Assembly: GCF_024166365.1 (NCBI RefSeq)
Contig: NC_064831.1
Coordinates: forward strand, 50,407,768 to 50,471,767
Source of the DNA: Elephas maximus indicus
Taxonomy: Eukaryota > Chordata > Mammalia > Proboscidea > Elephantidae
DNA length: 64,000 nucleotides
Reading direction: 5' to 3'
Shown here one piece after another: positions 11,536-24,200 of the stretch (within the stretch, counting starts at the first letter, position 1; each line of letters begins with the position of its first letter). The notes below the pieces were generated by a model. The model did no database searches and was not told the DNA's origin. It saw only the letters and a program-made list of their open reading frames with translations. The position numbers and the translations under genes were made by a program.

Positions 11536-12550
11536 AAATTTGAGTTCAAATTTCTGTTGACTTCTACTGGCTGCAGGTGTCTTCAAGAGCTCAACCTCTC
11601 AGAGATAAATGTAGCTATTTGTGTGTGCCTCTGTGTGTGTATGCACATATATAATTTTTTTCCTAAGCATTCTACTTCAGAAAATTGATTCAAATCATGT
11701 GGTCCGGTCACAGCTGAGCTTTGTGTCAAAATGAAAATCAAATGCCTACCTCCCAGAGTTCCTGAGTGAATTAAACAGAACAGCTTGTCCAAAGGTGCAG
11801 GTCAACAATAAGGCTAAGTGAAAATACAGCACTTGCCGCCACAAAAAAAGAAAAAAAGGGAGTCAAACCAGGAGGCCCTTTGGAATTCCCACCTGGTCAA
11901 TCCTTCAATGACCTTTGGGGAAAGGAGCTAATAAACTATTTTCTCCTGCTGGGCATCTACCAGGTGATGAGGATGATTGACTTCAGAGATGAGAGACCTT
12001 ACAGTGGCTCGGGCCCCCTGCTCAGAAGGCCCCCCTGCTTGGTCTACTGCTTGCTGTCACTGTCTTCAAATTCTCAATCATTTGTGAGCAAGAAGCCACG
12101 GGTTTCATTTTGCATGGGCCCCTGCAAATTATGCAGCAGGGCCTGAAGCAGGACATTGTGCTCAGCATTCTGGACACAGAGACAAGACCAGCTTCTGCCC
12201 TGGAGGAGCTCTGAGAAGATGTGTTACTTTGAAAGCAAATTCTACCAAACAAACTTAAGATATTAACTTGCATATTTTAGTCTTCCATCCAATTTTAGAT
12301 TGAAAGTTTGAAAGGCCAAAGAGTTTCTTTATCCTCAGGACAGGTCCTGGCTTGTTTGCACATCACACACACACACAGACACATCCAGGTAGAGACTCAC
12401 CCAGCCCCACTCTCCGGAGGTAAGAAGGCATCTTCCTGGGCTCTTCCAGAGGTTCCAGCTCAGCACCACCTGGCCTATGGCAGGTTACTTGCAATGGCAC
12501 AGCACCTCCAGGCACCTCCACCCCATCACCATTGCCCAGTGTGGGCCTAG

Positions 12551-12722
12551 ATCAGTGGTTTTTAAAGTACGGTCCGCAACCAGCAGCACTGCATTACCTG
12601 GAGCTTGTTAGAAATGCAGATTCTAAGTTCTACCCCAGGCTGACTGGGGCCAGCAATCTGTGTTCTAAACAGGCCCTCCCTAAATCCAATGCACACCCAA
12701 GTCTGAAAACCACTGGTCTAAA
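12551..12722 (+). mobile_element. MER20-like hAT transposon
   Basis: CAGTGGTTTTTAAAGTACGG at the left and TGAAAACCACTGGTC at the right form an imperfect inverted repeat. The body has ACCTGGAGCTTGTTAGAAAT and GCCAGCAATCTGTGTTCTAA. Confidence 0.8.
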
Positions 12723-12740
12723 TAATCAAATGGAGTCACT

Positions 12741-14578
12741 TTGAAATTGGGCTGGTATCTTTTCCCTTTTTTTGTCTGGGGAGGGCTATTGGGGCGGAGT
12801 TGGGGGTGAGCCTTCCCAGCATCTTGCCCCCACCCCACACTCACCAGCAATTCCCAAAGATCAGGATCGCTGGGTGTGTTTCCCACAAAATTCAATTTAG
12901 CTCACACGCTTTATTTTTGCCTGTTCATTCAAGACACAATGTAGCCCCGGAATCCCTTGAGAACAAACACCCCATTTGCACATGTCAAATATCTGACTCA
13001 TTTAGACTTATCCCAATCGCTTAACGTCTGCAACAGAAGCCTCCGTGATGTTCTCCTTGATCTAAACAGCCGCGCTAATACCCTGGGATGCAGGGGGCCT
13101 GGTGTTTGGGTGAGCTCCCATGGGCCTGACAGCCACAGAGGGAAGCTTGTTGAATGCAGACATGAAAAGAGACAGGAGGAGGACACGCTGATCTTTACGA
13201 CCCCCTGATTATTCATCAGTGAATTAAAGCATAAATCCATCTCCTGGCCTAACAAAATACTATTTTACTTCCTTTTACTCCATATTTTATCTTTTATAGC
13301 CAATAAAACACAAAAACCTTACAAAGGTTATGTTCTCATCAATTTTTGCACTAAATGACAGTAAATTAAGCGGAGGTTACTGCAGCAGCAACACAGACAT
13401 CAGATAGAAACTTTCTTGAGAGACAACCCTCCCACCAGTGAAGTTGACAGCCGCTAGTTAACTTCACGTCCAAAACCGAAGCCCGGTTTTAGGCCCGTAT
13501 TGCCTTTCTACTCCTTTAAATACTTAGTCTCTGGCTTTTTCTCTTGTTGCCTAAGATTTGTTCCAGGTGCCAAGAAATAAAAAAGAGTGAAAACTCAAAC
13601 GTTTGTCAGGTCCAAAAAAGCAAAGCTATGCTTTGCTGAATCACTGGTTTTCCTTGAAACAAAACCACCTCCCAAAATTGCCACAACACTAAATCATTAG
13701 TAGGTGTGGAAACTCAAATTTTATCTTCACTTATATAAATGGCTTTTAGTCATTCAGCCAACTCTTGCCAAATGCATACATAAAATGAGCTAGTAGGTGT
13801 AAAGCGCTCAGAGCAGGGCCTGGCACGTGGCAAGGACTCAGCTCCACAGGTATGACTCATTATCCTCTTTCATTAGTGTGGCTGTAACTGCTGCTGTTGT
13901 TGCTGTTCTGCGTGCTATTTGCTATGACATGCTGTTGTGTGCTAAGTACTAGAGACACAATGACAAGCCAAACAGACGTGGTTCTCCTGGTCTCGGGGAG
14001 CTCACAGCTTAGGGGGAAAAACAGGCATTCAATAATCACACAGATAAATATAAGCTAGAAGCTGATACAACTAAGACATAGCCCATGTGTGAAAGGAAAA
14101 AAAAAATTTAAACTATGGAAACATCAGACTAATTTCATACCATCTTATGATTTTTGAAACCTCTCGGAAATTTAATTTGGACTAAATCATAATCTCTCCT
14201 CCCAATGTTTTCAAGACCCCCCAGAATTACTGTGCAAATTCCACAGGTAAAGTAGCCAAAAAAAGGTGTAAACAAGCATTCATACTTCATCACTTTATCA
14301 CTCAACATCAGAAACTTTTTCCTCAGTTTTTTAGATTAGTATTTTTTTTTTTAATACTATTACTATTTCCAAGTACAGACACGGGATACCTCAGCAAACA
14401 AGCCTGTGTTCAGATGCATTTGTGAAGCTTCCATGAATTTCCTCAGAACTTTATGAATAACTGCCAAATTAAAGTGAGGTTTACCTTTTAATACAGCACC
14501 CAGGCCACATTCTAGAACCTATGGCTATTTCTAGATAATATGAATTAACCCAGCCCAGTGCGTAGTTTATCAAAAAAT
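12741..14578. other. Mostly single-copy intergenic sequence
   Basis: It contains a MIR fragment at 13795 and L2- or MIR-like sequence near 13930-14030. The 12860-13560 part has no recognised repeat. No gene. Confidence 0.5.
13795..13855 (+). mobile_element. MIR 3' fragment
   Basis: AAAGCGCTCAGAGCAGGGCC and TGGCACGTGGCAAGGACTC. Confidence 0.65.
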
Positions 14579-14783
14579 GGGAGCCCTGGTGGCACAGTGG
14601 TTGAAGAGCTCAGCTGCTAACCAAAAGTTTGGTGGTTCAAACCTATCAGCCGTTCCTCAGGAGAAAGACGTGGCAGTCCAATTCTGTAAAGATTACAGCC
14701 TTGGAAACCCCATGGGGCAGTTCTACCCTGTCCTATAGGGTGCTATGCGTTGGAGTCGACTTGACGGCAGTGTGTTTGGTTGT
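14579..14783 (+). mobile_element. AfroSINE, long subtype
   Basis: From GGGAGCCCTGGTGGCACAGT through GTAAAGATTACAGCC to GGAGTCGACTTGACGGCAG. Its 3' end abuts the RTE fragment at 14785. Confidence 0.9.
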
Positions 14784-14784
14784 G

Positions 14785-15857
14785 ACTGTATGGATCATAA
14801 CAAATTATGGATAACATTGTGAAGAATGGGAATTCCAGAACACTCAATTGTGCTCATGAGGAACCTTTACATAGATCAAGAGGCAGTTGTTCAGACAGAA
14901 CAAGGGGATACTGATTGGTTTAAAGTCAGGAAAGGTGTGCATCAGGGTTGTATTCTTTTACCATACCTATTCAATCTGTATGCTGAGCAAATAATACAAG
15001 AAGCTGGACTGTATGAAGAAGAACGGGGCATCAGGATTGGAGGAAGACTCATTAACATCCTGCGTTATGCAGATGACACAACCTTGCTTGCTGAAAGTGA
15101 AGAGGACTTGAAGCACTTACTAATGAAGATCAAAGACCACAGCCTTCAGTATGGATTGCACCTCAACATAAAGAAAACAAAAATCCTCACAACTGGACCA
15201 ATGAGCAACATCATGATAAACGGAGAAAAGATTGAAGTTGTCAAGGATTTCATTTTACTTGGATCCACAATCAACACCCATGGAAGCAGCAGTCAAGAAA
15301 TCAAAAGATGCGTTGCATTGGGCAAATCTGCTGCAAAGGACCTCTTTAGAGTGTTGAAGAGCAAAGATGTCACCTTGAAGACTAAGGTGCGCCCTACACT
15401 AGCCATGGTATTTTCAATCGCATCATATGCACGTGAAAGCCGGACAATGAATAAGGAAGACCGAAGAAGAACTGACGCCTTTGAATTGTGGTATTGGAGA
15501 AGAATGTTGAATATACCGTGGACTACCAAAAGAACGAACAAATCTGTCTTAGAAGAAGTATAGCCAGAATGCTCCTTAGAGGCAAGGATGGCGAGACTGC
15601 ATCTTACATACTTTGGACATGTTGTCAGGAGGGATCAGTCCCTGGAGAAGGACATCATGGTTGGCAGAGTACTGGGTCAGCAGAAAAGAGGAAGACCCTC
15701 AACAATGTGGACTGACACTGTGGCTGCAACAATGAGTTCGAGCATAACAACGATTTTAAGGATTTTTTTTTTTTCAGGACCAGGCAGTGTTTTGTTCTGT
15801 TGTGCATAGGGTCACTATGATTCGGAACCGACTTGATGGCAGCTAACAACAACAACA
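14785..15857 (+). mobile_element. RTE LINE (RTE1_LA type), 3' half with reverse transcriptase
   Basis: RTE LINEs encode an endonuclease and reverse transcriptase that copy RNA into genomic DNA, and they mobilise AfroSINEs, which share their tail. An uninterrupted 245-codon frame (14826-15563) covers the C-terminal half of the enzyme. GVHQGC lies near residue 37, the catalytic YADD near residue 86, and TLKTKVR with ELWYWRRMLNIPW mark the thumb region. The sequence continues frameshifted at 15588-15720 (YFGHVVRRD, KRGRPS) and ends in the tail AGCTAACAACAACAACAG. The endonuclease and finger domains are missing (5' truncation), so it is dead as a mobile element. The long open frame is unusual for this window and probably reflects youth. 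Confidence 0.92.
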
Positions 15858-16689
15858 GCTACCAAAAGCATTTTTATTGAATTGCACGTGTAAAAAATGT
15901 GGAATTGACAAATGTGTTACCACAATTAAAAAAAAAGAAGTAGTTGTTATTCCCCTAACTTGTTTTTTATAAGCTACAAAATAGGTTTTCTGGTGACTTC
16001 AATAAGAGCCAAAAGCAAGAAAAATTTGGGACCCCAGAACAAGGAAGCTCATTCTTCTCTTTTTTAATTTTTATTATGCCTTAAGCAAAAGTTAACAAAT
16101 CAAGTCAGTCTCTCAAAAATTTATGTGCACCTTGCTATATACTCCTAGTTGCTCTCCTCTCAATGAGACAGCACACTCCTTCTTTCTACCCTGTATTCCC
16201 CGTGTCCATTCAGCCAGCTGCTGTCCCCCTCTGCCTTCTCATCTCCCCTCCAGACAGGAGCTGCCCACATAGTCTCACATGTCCACTTGAGCCAAGAAGC
16301 TCACTCCTTAGCAGTATCATTTTCTACCTTATAGTCCAGTCCAATCCCTGTCTGAAGAGTTGGCTTTGGGAATGTTGCCTGTCTTGGGCTAACAGAAGGT
16401 CTGGGGACCATGACCTCCGGGGTCCTTCTAGTCACCATCAGACCATTAAGTCTGATCTTTTTACACAAATTTGAGGTTGAATCTCACTGCCCTCCTGCTT
16501 CTTCAGGGGTTGTCTGTTGTGTTCCCTGTCAGGGCAGTCATCGGTTGTAGCCGAGGGCCCATTCTTAAATAGAGTCAGTTTACCAGCAAGAATTGGGAAA
16601 ACTCAGGAAGACCAGGGACAACCCAGGAGGCACAGTCACACCACAGAGGGCTAGAGCTGAAGAGAAGCCCTCAGGCCAACCACCCACCT

Positions 16690-16840
16690 TCTCAGTGAGG
16701 CCAGAGGGCCTGGGCTCTGCACTTGGATCCCAGCTCCAGCTTTTGATACCTGAACTTCTGCAAGTAGCTTAACCTTTTCCAGCTTCAGCATCCTGCTCTG
16801 TGAACTAGGTAGCTACCTCATACAAGAATGGTGAGGACTG
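16690..16840 (+). mobile_element. MIR SINE
   Basis: GGGCTCTGCACTTGGATCCC, then GTAGCTTAACC and ACCTCATACAAGAATGGTGA in MIR order. Confidence 0.65.
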
Positions 16841-16910
16841 GGGCACAGAACGCATGCACACCCATCTAAGCATAGTGACAAACCAAGAGAGCGCTAGTTA
16901 GCAATAGGTG

Positions 16911-17115
16911 TAAACCAAACCAACCTGCTGCCATCGAGGCAGCTCCAACACATAGTGACTCTACAGGAGTAGATCTGCCCTACAGGATTTCCAAGGCTGT
17001 AATCTTTATGGAAGCACACTGCCACATCTTTCTCCCATGGAGCAGCTAGTGGGTTGGAACCAATGATCTTTTGGTTAGCAGCCAAGTGCTTTAACCACTG
17101 TGCCACTGGGTTTCC
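16911..17115 (-). mobile_element. AfroSINE, long subtype
   Basis: From AACCTGCTGCCATCGAGGCA to AACCACTGTGCCACTGGGTT. CAATAGGT repeats on both sides (16902 and 17118), a probable target duplication. Confidence 0.88.
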
Positions 17116-18189
17116 ATCAATAGGTCCAGCCTCTCAAAACTCTGTCTCCGAATGAGATAAGATCCAAAGTTACAACTACAATAAAACAAACAAACCGGGA
17201 CCTGGAAGCCCAGTTTCAGCTATCCATGGACTCCCATTCGGCCAGGGGAACAGTACTTTCCTGGGATTCCCAGCCCCCAAGGGCCACCTTGGGGAGAAGC
17301 CGGTGCCAGAGCAGGTGGCAATTAGCTCCCAGGAAGCTCATTCTCCCGGGAAGCTCTTCGGAGGCCTCTACAGTCTGACCACTGACATTCAGGCCTGGCC
17401 CATGCCTTGCAGAGTGATTTATTACCGGGGTAGAAATTGCAGCTAAACCCCTAGGTCAAGTAGAACTTTGCCCTCCTTAGGTATCTGATCAAGTGCATTA
17501 TCTATATGTAATAGCAATCAATTTCCGTGTTGGAAGAACTTAGGTCGCTCACGCAGGGGAAAAAACCAAAAACCTTCAAACAGCTATGCAAGGTTCTCCA
17601 TTCGTTCATTTAATGCCAGCTGTGCACCAAGCTCAGAGCGCCACCCCAGCTACTGAGGTGTGGGACACTTGGTCTGTGTCATCAAGGTGCTGACAGTCTA
17701 ATGGGGGAGGAAGACCTTTAGTAAATACCTACACTATAATACAGACAGACAGTACAATGATAAAGTTACACGTAGATGTTAAAATACTTTTCCTTTTAGG
17801 AATTTGGCCTGGAAAGTAAAATATTTGGAACTTAAAGGGGGTAAAATCCTCTTCCAAAATAAAAATGATTTTACCTCCTTGGTTTATCTAATTGGTGCAC
17901 ATCTACTGTCAAAGAATCGTAAAATGATAAAAAAGAGAAAAAAAAATTACCTGTGGTCTCACGTTCTGAAGCTACTCCTGTTGATGTTTAGCTGGCTGAC
18001 CTTCTGAACTTTTAAATGCACATCTATTCCTAAACAAGACATGAGATCATTTTATATACCTGAGTTTTTCACTTTTCAGCAAACATTTCATAACATATTT
18101 CTGAAATGTCAAATGCTCATCTACTTTATCTTTTCAAGTGGTTATGTGGTATTTCTGCTATTTGACATTTAGATTGTTTCAATTTCTTT

Positions 18190-18352
18190 AGAAGTGAGGA
18201 TGGTGAGACTTTGTCCCACGTACTTTGGACGTGTTATCAGAAGGGACCCGTCTCTGAAGAAGGACATCATACTTGGTAAAGTAGAGGGTCAGCGAAAAGG
18301 AGGAAGACTCTTGATGAGATGGATTGACCCAGTGGCTGCAGGAATGGGACCC
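18190..18352 (+). mobile_element. RTE LINE 3' fragment, first part
   Basis: TACTTTGGACGTGTTATCAG and AGAAGGACATCATACTTGG, with AGTGGCTGCAGGAATGGG, match the C-terminal coding end of the RTE. It breaks off at 18352 and resumes at 18801. Confidence 0.85.
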
Positions 18353-18800
18353 AGGGGCAGATTATCCAATAGACATGGTAAGCAGGGTGCTTACCTTGCT
18401 TACCAGATCATTTGCAGTGAACAATTTCACATTTTTTCACCACAACAAAGATTATACTTCCAGGTATGGCTGGCGTCTCTCTCTCCCCCAGCCCCACGGC
18501 ACCTTCAGACAAAATCAAAGCCTGTTTTCAAATTTACAATCCCTGAAAGGCATGGATGACCCAGTAAAAAAAGAAAGCATGGGCTTACTTGTGCTTACAT
18601 ACAAATCTGTAGTGAAAGTTTCACCCCTGGAGAGACAACACATCTAGAGGTAACATTTGGAAGACTTGACTTTGTTTTTGCATTAGCTTCTTGGAGGCTA
18701 GTGTTCTTTGTGTCTCTAAAGAGAACGTAACAGGATATCTCCTGTGATACTTAAAATAACATGCTCTCCACTCTCAAGGAGTCAGACCCCCAGTGCAAGG
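18353..18800. other. Unidentified insertion of about 450 bp inside an RTE tail
   Basis: It lies between two adjoining parts of one RTE 3' end, so it arrived later. It begins CAGGGGCAGATTATCC. Internally a segment repeats: GCTTACCAGATCATTTGCAG then GTGAACAATTTCACA, and again near 18595 as ACAAATCTGTAGTGAAAG. A relative is at 33590-33745. The class is unknown; a non-autonomous DNA transposon is possible. Confidence 0.5.
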
Positions 18801-18892
18801 CAGGACTGGGCAGTGTCTCGTTCTGCTGTACATAGGGTCACTATGACTTGAAACTGACTCAACGGCACTTAACAAAAAAAAAAAACAAATAT
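18801..18892 (+). mobile_element. RTE LINE 3' fragment, second part (tail)
   Basis: GGACTGGGCAGTGTCTCGTT, CATAGGGTCACTATGACTTG and CTCAACGGCACTTAACA are the normal RTE 3' terminus, followed by poly(A). Confidence 0.8.
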
Positions 18893-19076
18893 TATGACAT
18901 TATTATTCACATCTTTTCACACTTGTCCAATTATTTCCTAGCATAACTTCCTAGAAGTGGAATTGCTGAACTAAAGGGTATACATTTCTAACAAGTTCCC
19001 AGGAAGATATACATAAGAATCACCTGGGGGATCTTGTTAAAATGTGAATTCTGATTCAGTATATCTGGGGTGGAAA

Positions 19077-19234
19077 TGGAAACCCTGGCAGCATAGTGGT
19101 TAAGAGCTATGGCTGCTAACCAAAAGGTTGGCAGTTCAAATCCATCAGGTGCTCCTTGGAAACCCTGTGGGGCAGTTCTACTCTGTCCTATGAGGCGGAA
19201 TCAACTCGATGGCAGCAGGCTTGTTTTTTTGGTT
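19077..19234 (+). mobile_element. AfroSINE
   Basis: From GGAAACCCTGGCAGCATAGT to GGAATCAACTCGATGGCAGC. It splits an older element (AGAATCACCTGGGGGATCTT before; ACTTGTTAGAAATCC after) that looks like a MER20/MER5 relic. Confidence 0.9.
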
Positions 19235-19419
19235 TGAGATGGAAAAACAAATTCACAGCAGGGAACTTGTTAGAAATCCAAATTATCCATGGGAGTTTGA
19301 AGTGGAACGAAGTGGTTGGAAGCTTTGTTTCACTCTTTGCACTCAGGACTTACAAATTTTAACATACCCATCTTAGCCAAAAATGTTGCTACTTGTTTAA
19401 TAGCAGTTATGACGCTTGC

Positions 19420-19617
19420 AAGGAGCCCTGGTGGCTCAGCGGTTAAAGTGCTTGGCTGCTAACCTAAAGGTCTGTGGTTCAAACCCACCAACTGCTCCAC
19501 GGCAGAACTATGTGGCAGTCTGCTTCCATAAAGATCACAGGCTTGGAAACCTTATAGGGGAGCTCTACTCTGTCCTACAGGGTTGCTATGAGTCAGAGCT
19601 GACTGGACGGGAAGAGG
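19420..19617 (+). mobile_element. AfroSINE, long subtype
   Basis: From AAGGAGCCCTGGTGGCTCAG to GCTATGAGTCAGAGCTGACT, with CATAAAGATCACAGGCTTGG in the middle. Confidence 0.9.
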
Positions 19618-19684
19618 GATGATACTCGCTGAAAGTAGGTAGTCTCTAGGTGCTCCATCATTCTAGCTGGGGCTTGGGGCATCA

Positions 19685-19842
19685 GTGCTTCTCAAGCTTT
19701 ATCATGAATAGAAAGTGCCTGGGAATGTTGTTAAAGGTGCAGGTTCTGATCCAGCATCTGGGGCCTGAGATGCTACACTTCTAACCAGCTCCAGGAGAGG
19801 CTGATGCTGCTGGTCCAACAGTTACACTTTGAGGAGCAAAAA
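19685..19842 (-). mobile_element. MER20-like hAT transposon
   Basis: CAGTGCTTCTCAAGCTTTAT starts it and AACAGTTACACTTTGAGGAG ends it. CTGATGCTGCTGGTCCAAC is the typical antisense end. Confidence 0.7.
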
Positions 19843-19924
19843 TCATAGTTCTCTTATCTCAAGCCCTTCCTAGCCCCTAAAAGATGCTTTCACTTCCCCA
19901 GAGGCTCCCCCCTGAAAGGTACCT

Positions 19925-20012
19925 TGCAGTAGAGAAATTATTCTGCCACTGACTCGCAGCAAGGCCATGATCAACTTAGGGAGCTTCAGAGGGCCTCAAT
20001 TTACCTAGGGAT
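19925..20012 (+). mobile_element. MIR fragment
   Basis: TCTGCCACTGACTCGCAGC and GGGCCTCAATTTACCTAGGG. Confidence 0.55.
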
Positions 20013-20775
20013 GAAATGAAAAGCTTGGAGTAGAAGGTCCTTAAGCAAGCAACTTCCTGTCTTTCAAAGCAAAGGATGTTTTCCCCCATCCAAATATAAC
20101 TAAACTCCTTCTCACTGGGACAATTCTGAATACCTTCTTCCCTTCACCGCACAGGATTGCAATCAAGTGCACAATAAGGATACGGAATGTGAGGCCCACC
20201 AAGGAGCCAACGTTCAACCAGCTGTGAAAGCCCCTCCCAAGGAGAAAACAGCCATGAAAGAGGATACTCTACTCCAACTGGTACTTTTCCTGGTTTGACT
20301 GATTATAACAATGTACATCATTTTCTCTTGCCAAAAGAAATAGATTTAACAAGAACCTAAAGCTAATTTGCCCGTTAAAGGAACAAAGAGTGGACGAAGG
20401 GAGGGGGATGACAGAAATACTGCCTCTGTAAATACCTCGCCTAAGAGCCTCCAGAAGTCAGCTCTGAGAACTGGGATTTCCTGTGTCCTCGGTAATATTT
20501 CACTTGTAATGGCTACTCCCTTCTGTTCTGTTTTCTCCGCTTGCTTTTCTGCAGCATGAAAAGGTGGGCAGAGACAGAACCCGATCCTTAATGCCTGAGC
20601 TGACTGAAGAGGCTTTCTAAAATAATATCAAGTCTATACACATATTTTCTTGTGCACCAATAGTATGAAAATGCTGCAATTTTAGTCAGTGAGAACGTGT
20701 ATTATTTATCATAATAGAAGACAAAGTTCATTATAACGCTGTCTAGTTCAAGTAAGTTATGTAATGAGACTATAC

Positions 20776-20985
20776 AGAGCCCTGGTGGTGCAATGGTTAG
20801 GCACTGAGCTGCTAATAGAAAGGTTGGCAGTTTGAACCCACCCAGCAGTTCCACAGGAGAAGGACCTGGTGATCTCCTGCCGTGAAGATTACAGCCAAGA
20901 AAAGCCTATGGGGCAGTTTAACTCTGTCACACCTGGTTGCCATGAGTCAAAATCAACTCAATGGCACCGTAACAAAAACAACAGT
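20776..20985 (+). mobile_element. AfroSINE, long subtype
   Basis: From AGAGCCCTGGTGGTGCAATG to AATCAACTCAATGGCACCG, with an ACAAAAACAAC tail. Confidence 0.88.
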
Positions 20986-21227
20986 AAGACTGTGAATGGT
21001 TATTTAAATTGAGTTCTCTATTTTTGAAAGACTGCCCCAAAATGATTTATCTTTACTTACAGTGCACTTGTCTCCCAAACAACTTTTTCTCTCCATTAGG
21101 GAGTTTAATTAGTTCATAAAACTCTTCTTCTCACTTATTCTTTTAGCTTCCTATAAACAGCTCGGTATTTTTAATTCTTAAGCAAACTTTTTAAAAAGTA
21201 CCAAGGTTTTCTTTCCTCTTGTACCAT

Positions 21228-24200
21228 TGTGTTGTTTTGTTCAGTTCTGACTCATAGCAACCCCATGTACGACAGAACGAAACACTGCCCGGTCCTGCAC
21301 CATCGTCACAATTGTTGTCATGTTTGAGCCCTTTGTTACAGCCACTGTGTCAATCCATCACGTTGAGGGCCTTCCTCTTTTTCACTGACCTTCTACCCTA
21401 CCAAGGATGATGTCCTTCTCCAGGCACTGGTCCCTCCTGATAAAATGTCCAAAGTACATAAGATGGAGTCTTGCCATCCTCCCTTCTAAGGAGCATTCTG
21501 CATATACTTCTGCCAAGACAGACTGTTCTTCTGACAGTCCATGGTGTATTGAATATTCTTCACCAACACCGTAATTCAAAGGCATCAGTTCTTCTTTGTT
21601 CGTCCTGATTCATTGTCCAGCTTTCGCATGCATATGAGGTGATTGAAAATACCATGATTTGGGTCAGGCACAACTTAGTCCTGAAGGTAATCTTTGCTTT
21701 TTTAACACTTTAAAGATTTGCCCTATGTAATGCACCGCTTGATTTCTTGACTGCTGCTTCCATGGGTGTTGATTATAGATCCAAATAAAATGAAATCCTT
21801 GACAACATCAATATTTCTCCGTTTGTCACTGTGCTGCTTGTTAGTCCAGTTGTGAGGATTTTTGTTTTCTTTATGTTGAGGCGTAATCCATACTGAAGGC
21901 TGTACTTTTTGATTTTCATCAGTAAGTGCCTCAAGTCCTTTTCACTTTCAGCAAGCAAGGTTGTGTCATCTGCATATGGCATATTGTTAATGAGTCTTCC
22001 TCCAAGCCTGATGCTGCAATCTTCTTCACATAGTCCAGCTTCTCGAATTCTGTGCTCAGCATACAGATTGCATAGGTATGGTGAAAGGATACAACCCTGA
22101 TGCACACTTTTCTTGACTTTAAACAACCCAGTATCTCCTTGTTCTGTTTGAATGTCTACCTCTTGGTCTAAGTACAGATTCCATATTAGCACAATTAAGT
22201 GTTCTGGAACTCCCATTCTTTGCAATGTTCTCCATGATCTGTCTGATCCACAAAGTCAAATGCCTTTGCACAGTCAATAAAACACAGTTAAATATCTTTT
22301 TGGTATACTCTGCTTTCAGCCAAGATCCATCTGACATCAGCAACGATATCCCTCATTCCAAGTCCTCTTCTGAATCCAGCTTGAATTTCTGACAGTTCCC
22401 TATAGATATACTGCTGTAACCACTTTTGAATGATCTTTAGCAAAATTTTCCTTGTGTGTGATATTAATGATATTGTTCGATAATTTCTGCATTCTGTTGG
22501 ATCACCTTTCTTTGGAATGGGCACATATATAGTTCTTTTTCAGTCAGTTGGCCAGGTAGCTGTCTTCTGAATTTCTTGGCATAGACCAGTGAGCGCATCC
22601 ATTTGTCTAAACATCTCAATTGGTATTCCATCAATTCCTGGTGTCTTGTTTTTCACCAATGCCTTAGGTGCAACTTGGACTTCCTCCTTCAATATCAGTT
22701 CTTGATCATATGCTACTTGCTGAAATGGTTGAATGTCAACCAATTGTTTTTGGTAAAGTGACTCTGTCTATTCCTTCTATCTTCTTTTGACACTTCCTGT
22801 GTCGTTCAATATTTTGCCCATAGAATTCTTCAAAATTGCAATTCGAGGCTTGAATTTTTTCTTCAGTTCTTTCAGCTTGAAAAATGCTGAGCGTATTCTT
22901 CTCTTTTGGTTTTCTAACTCCAGGTCTTTGCACATTTCATTACAATACTTTACTTTGTCTTCTCCAGCTGCCTTTGAAATCTTCTCTTCAGTCCTTTTAC
23001 TTCATCATTTCTTCCTTTTGCTTTAGCTACTCTACGTTCAAGAGCAAATTTCAGAGTTTCTTCTGACATTCATTTTGGTCTTTTCTTTCTTTACTGTGTT
23101 TTTATTGACAGTTTGCTTTCTTCATGTAGGACGTCCTTGATGTCATCCCACAACTCATCTGGTTTTTGGTCGTTAGTGTTCAATATGTCACATCTATTCT
23201 TGAGATAGTCTCTAAATTCAAGTAGGATATATTCAAGGTCATGCTTCAGCTCTCCTAGTCTTGTTTCAATTTTCTTCATCTTCAACTTGAACTTGCACAT
23301 TAGCAACTGATGGTTTGTTCCTCAGTTGGTCCCAGCCTTGTTCTGACTGAAGACGTTGAGCTTCTTCATTGTGTCTTTCTACAGATGTAAGTTGATTTGA
23401 TTCCTATGTATTCCAGCTGGTGAGGTCCACGTGTACAGTCACTGTTTACGTTGTTGAAAAAAAAGGTATTTCCAATGAATAGGTTGTTGGTCTTGCAAAA
23501 TTCTATCATATCATCTCTGGTATCATTTCTATTGCCAAGACCCTATTTCCCAACTACTGATCCTTCTTCTTTGTCTCCAGCTTTCACATTCCAATCGCCA
23601 GTAATTATCAATGCATCCTGATTGCATGTTTGATCAATTTCAGACTGCAGAAGTTGGTAAAATCTTCAGTTTCTTCATCCTTGGCCTTAGTGATTGGTGT
23701 ACAAATTTAAATAATAGTCTTATTAACTGGTCTTCCTTGTAGGCATATGGATATTATCTTATCACTGACAGCTTTGTACTCCAGGAAAGATCTTGAAATG
23801 TTCTTTTTTTGACAATGAATGGGATGCCATTCCTCTTCAATTTGTCATTACTGGCATAGTAGACCGTATGATTGTCTGATTCCAAACAGCCAATACCAGT
23901 CCATTTCAGCTCACTAATGCCAAGAAATATCGATCTTCAAGCATTCCATTTCATTTTTGACAACTTCCAATTTTCCTAGGTTTGTACTTCAGACATTCTA
24001 CATTCCAATTATTAATGGATATTTGCAGCTGTTTCTTCTTATTTTGAGTTGTGCCTCATCAACAAATGAAGGTCCCGGAAGCTTTATTCCATCCGCTTCA
24101 TTAAGGTCGACTCTGCTTTGAGGAGGCAGCTCTTCCTCAGTCATTTTTTGAGTGACTTCCAACCCTAGGGGCTCATCTTCCAGCACTATATCAGACAATG

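Noticed and set aside
18194-18559. 121-codon frame on the plus strand
   Set aside because: Its first part is the broken RTE C-terminus and the rest reads into the unidentified insertion. It is not a gene.
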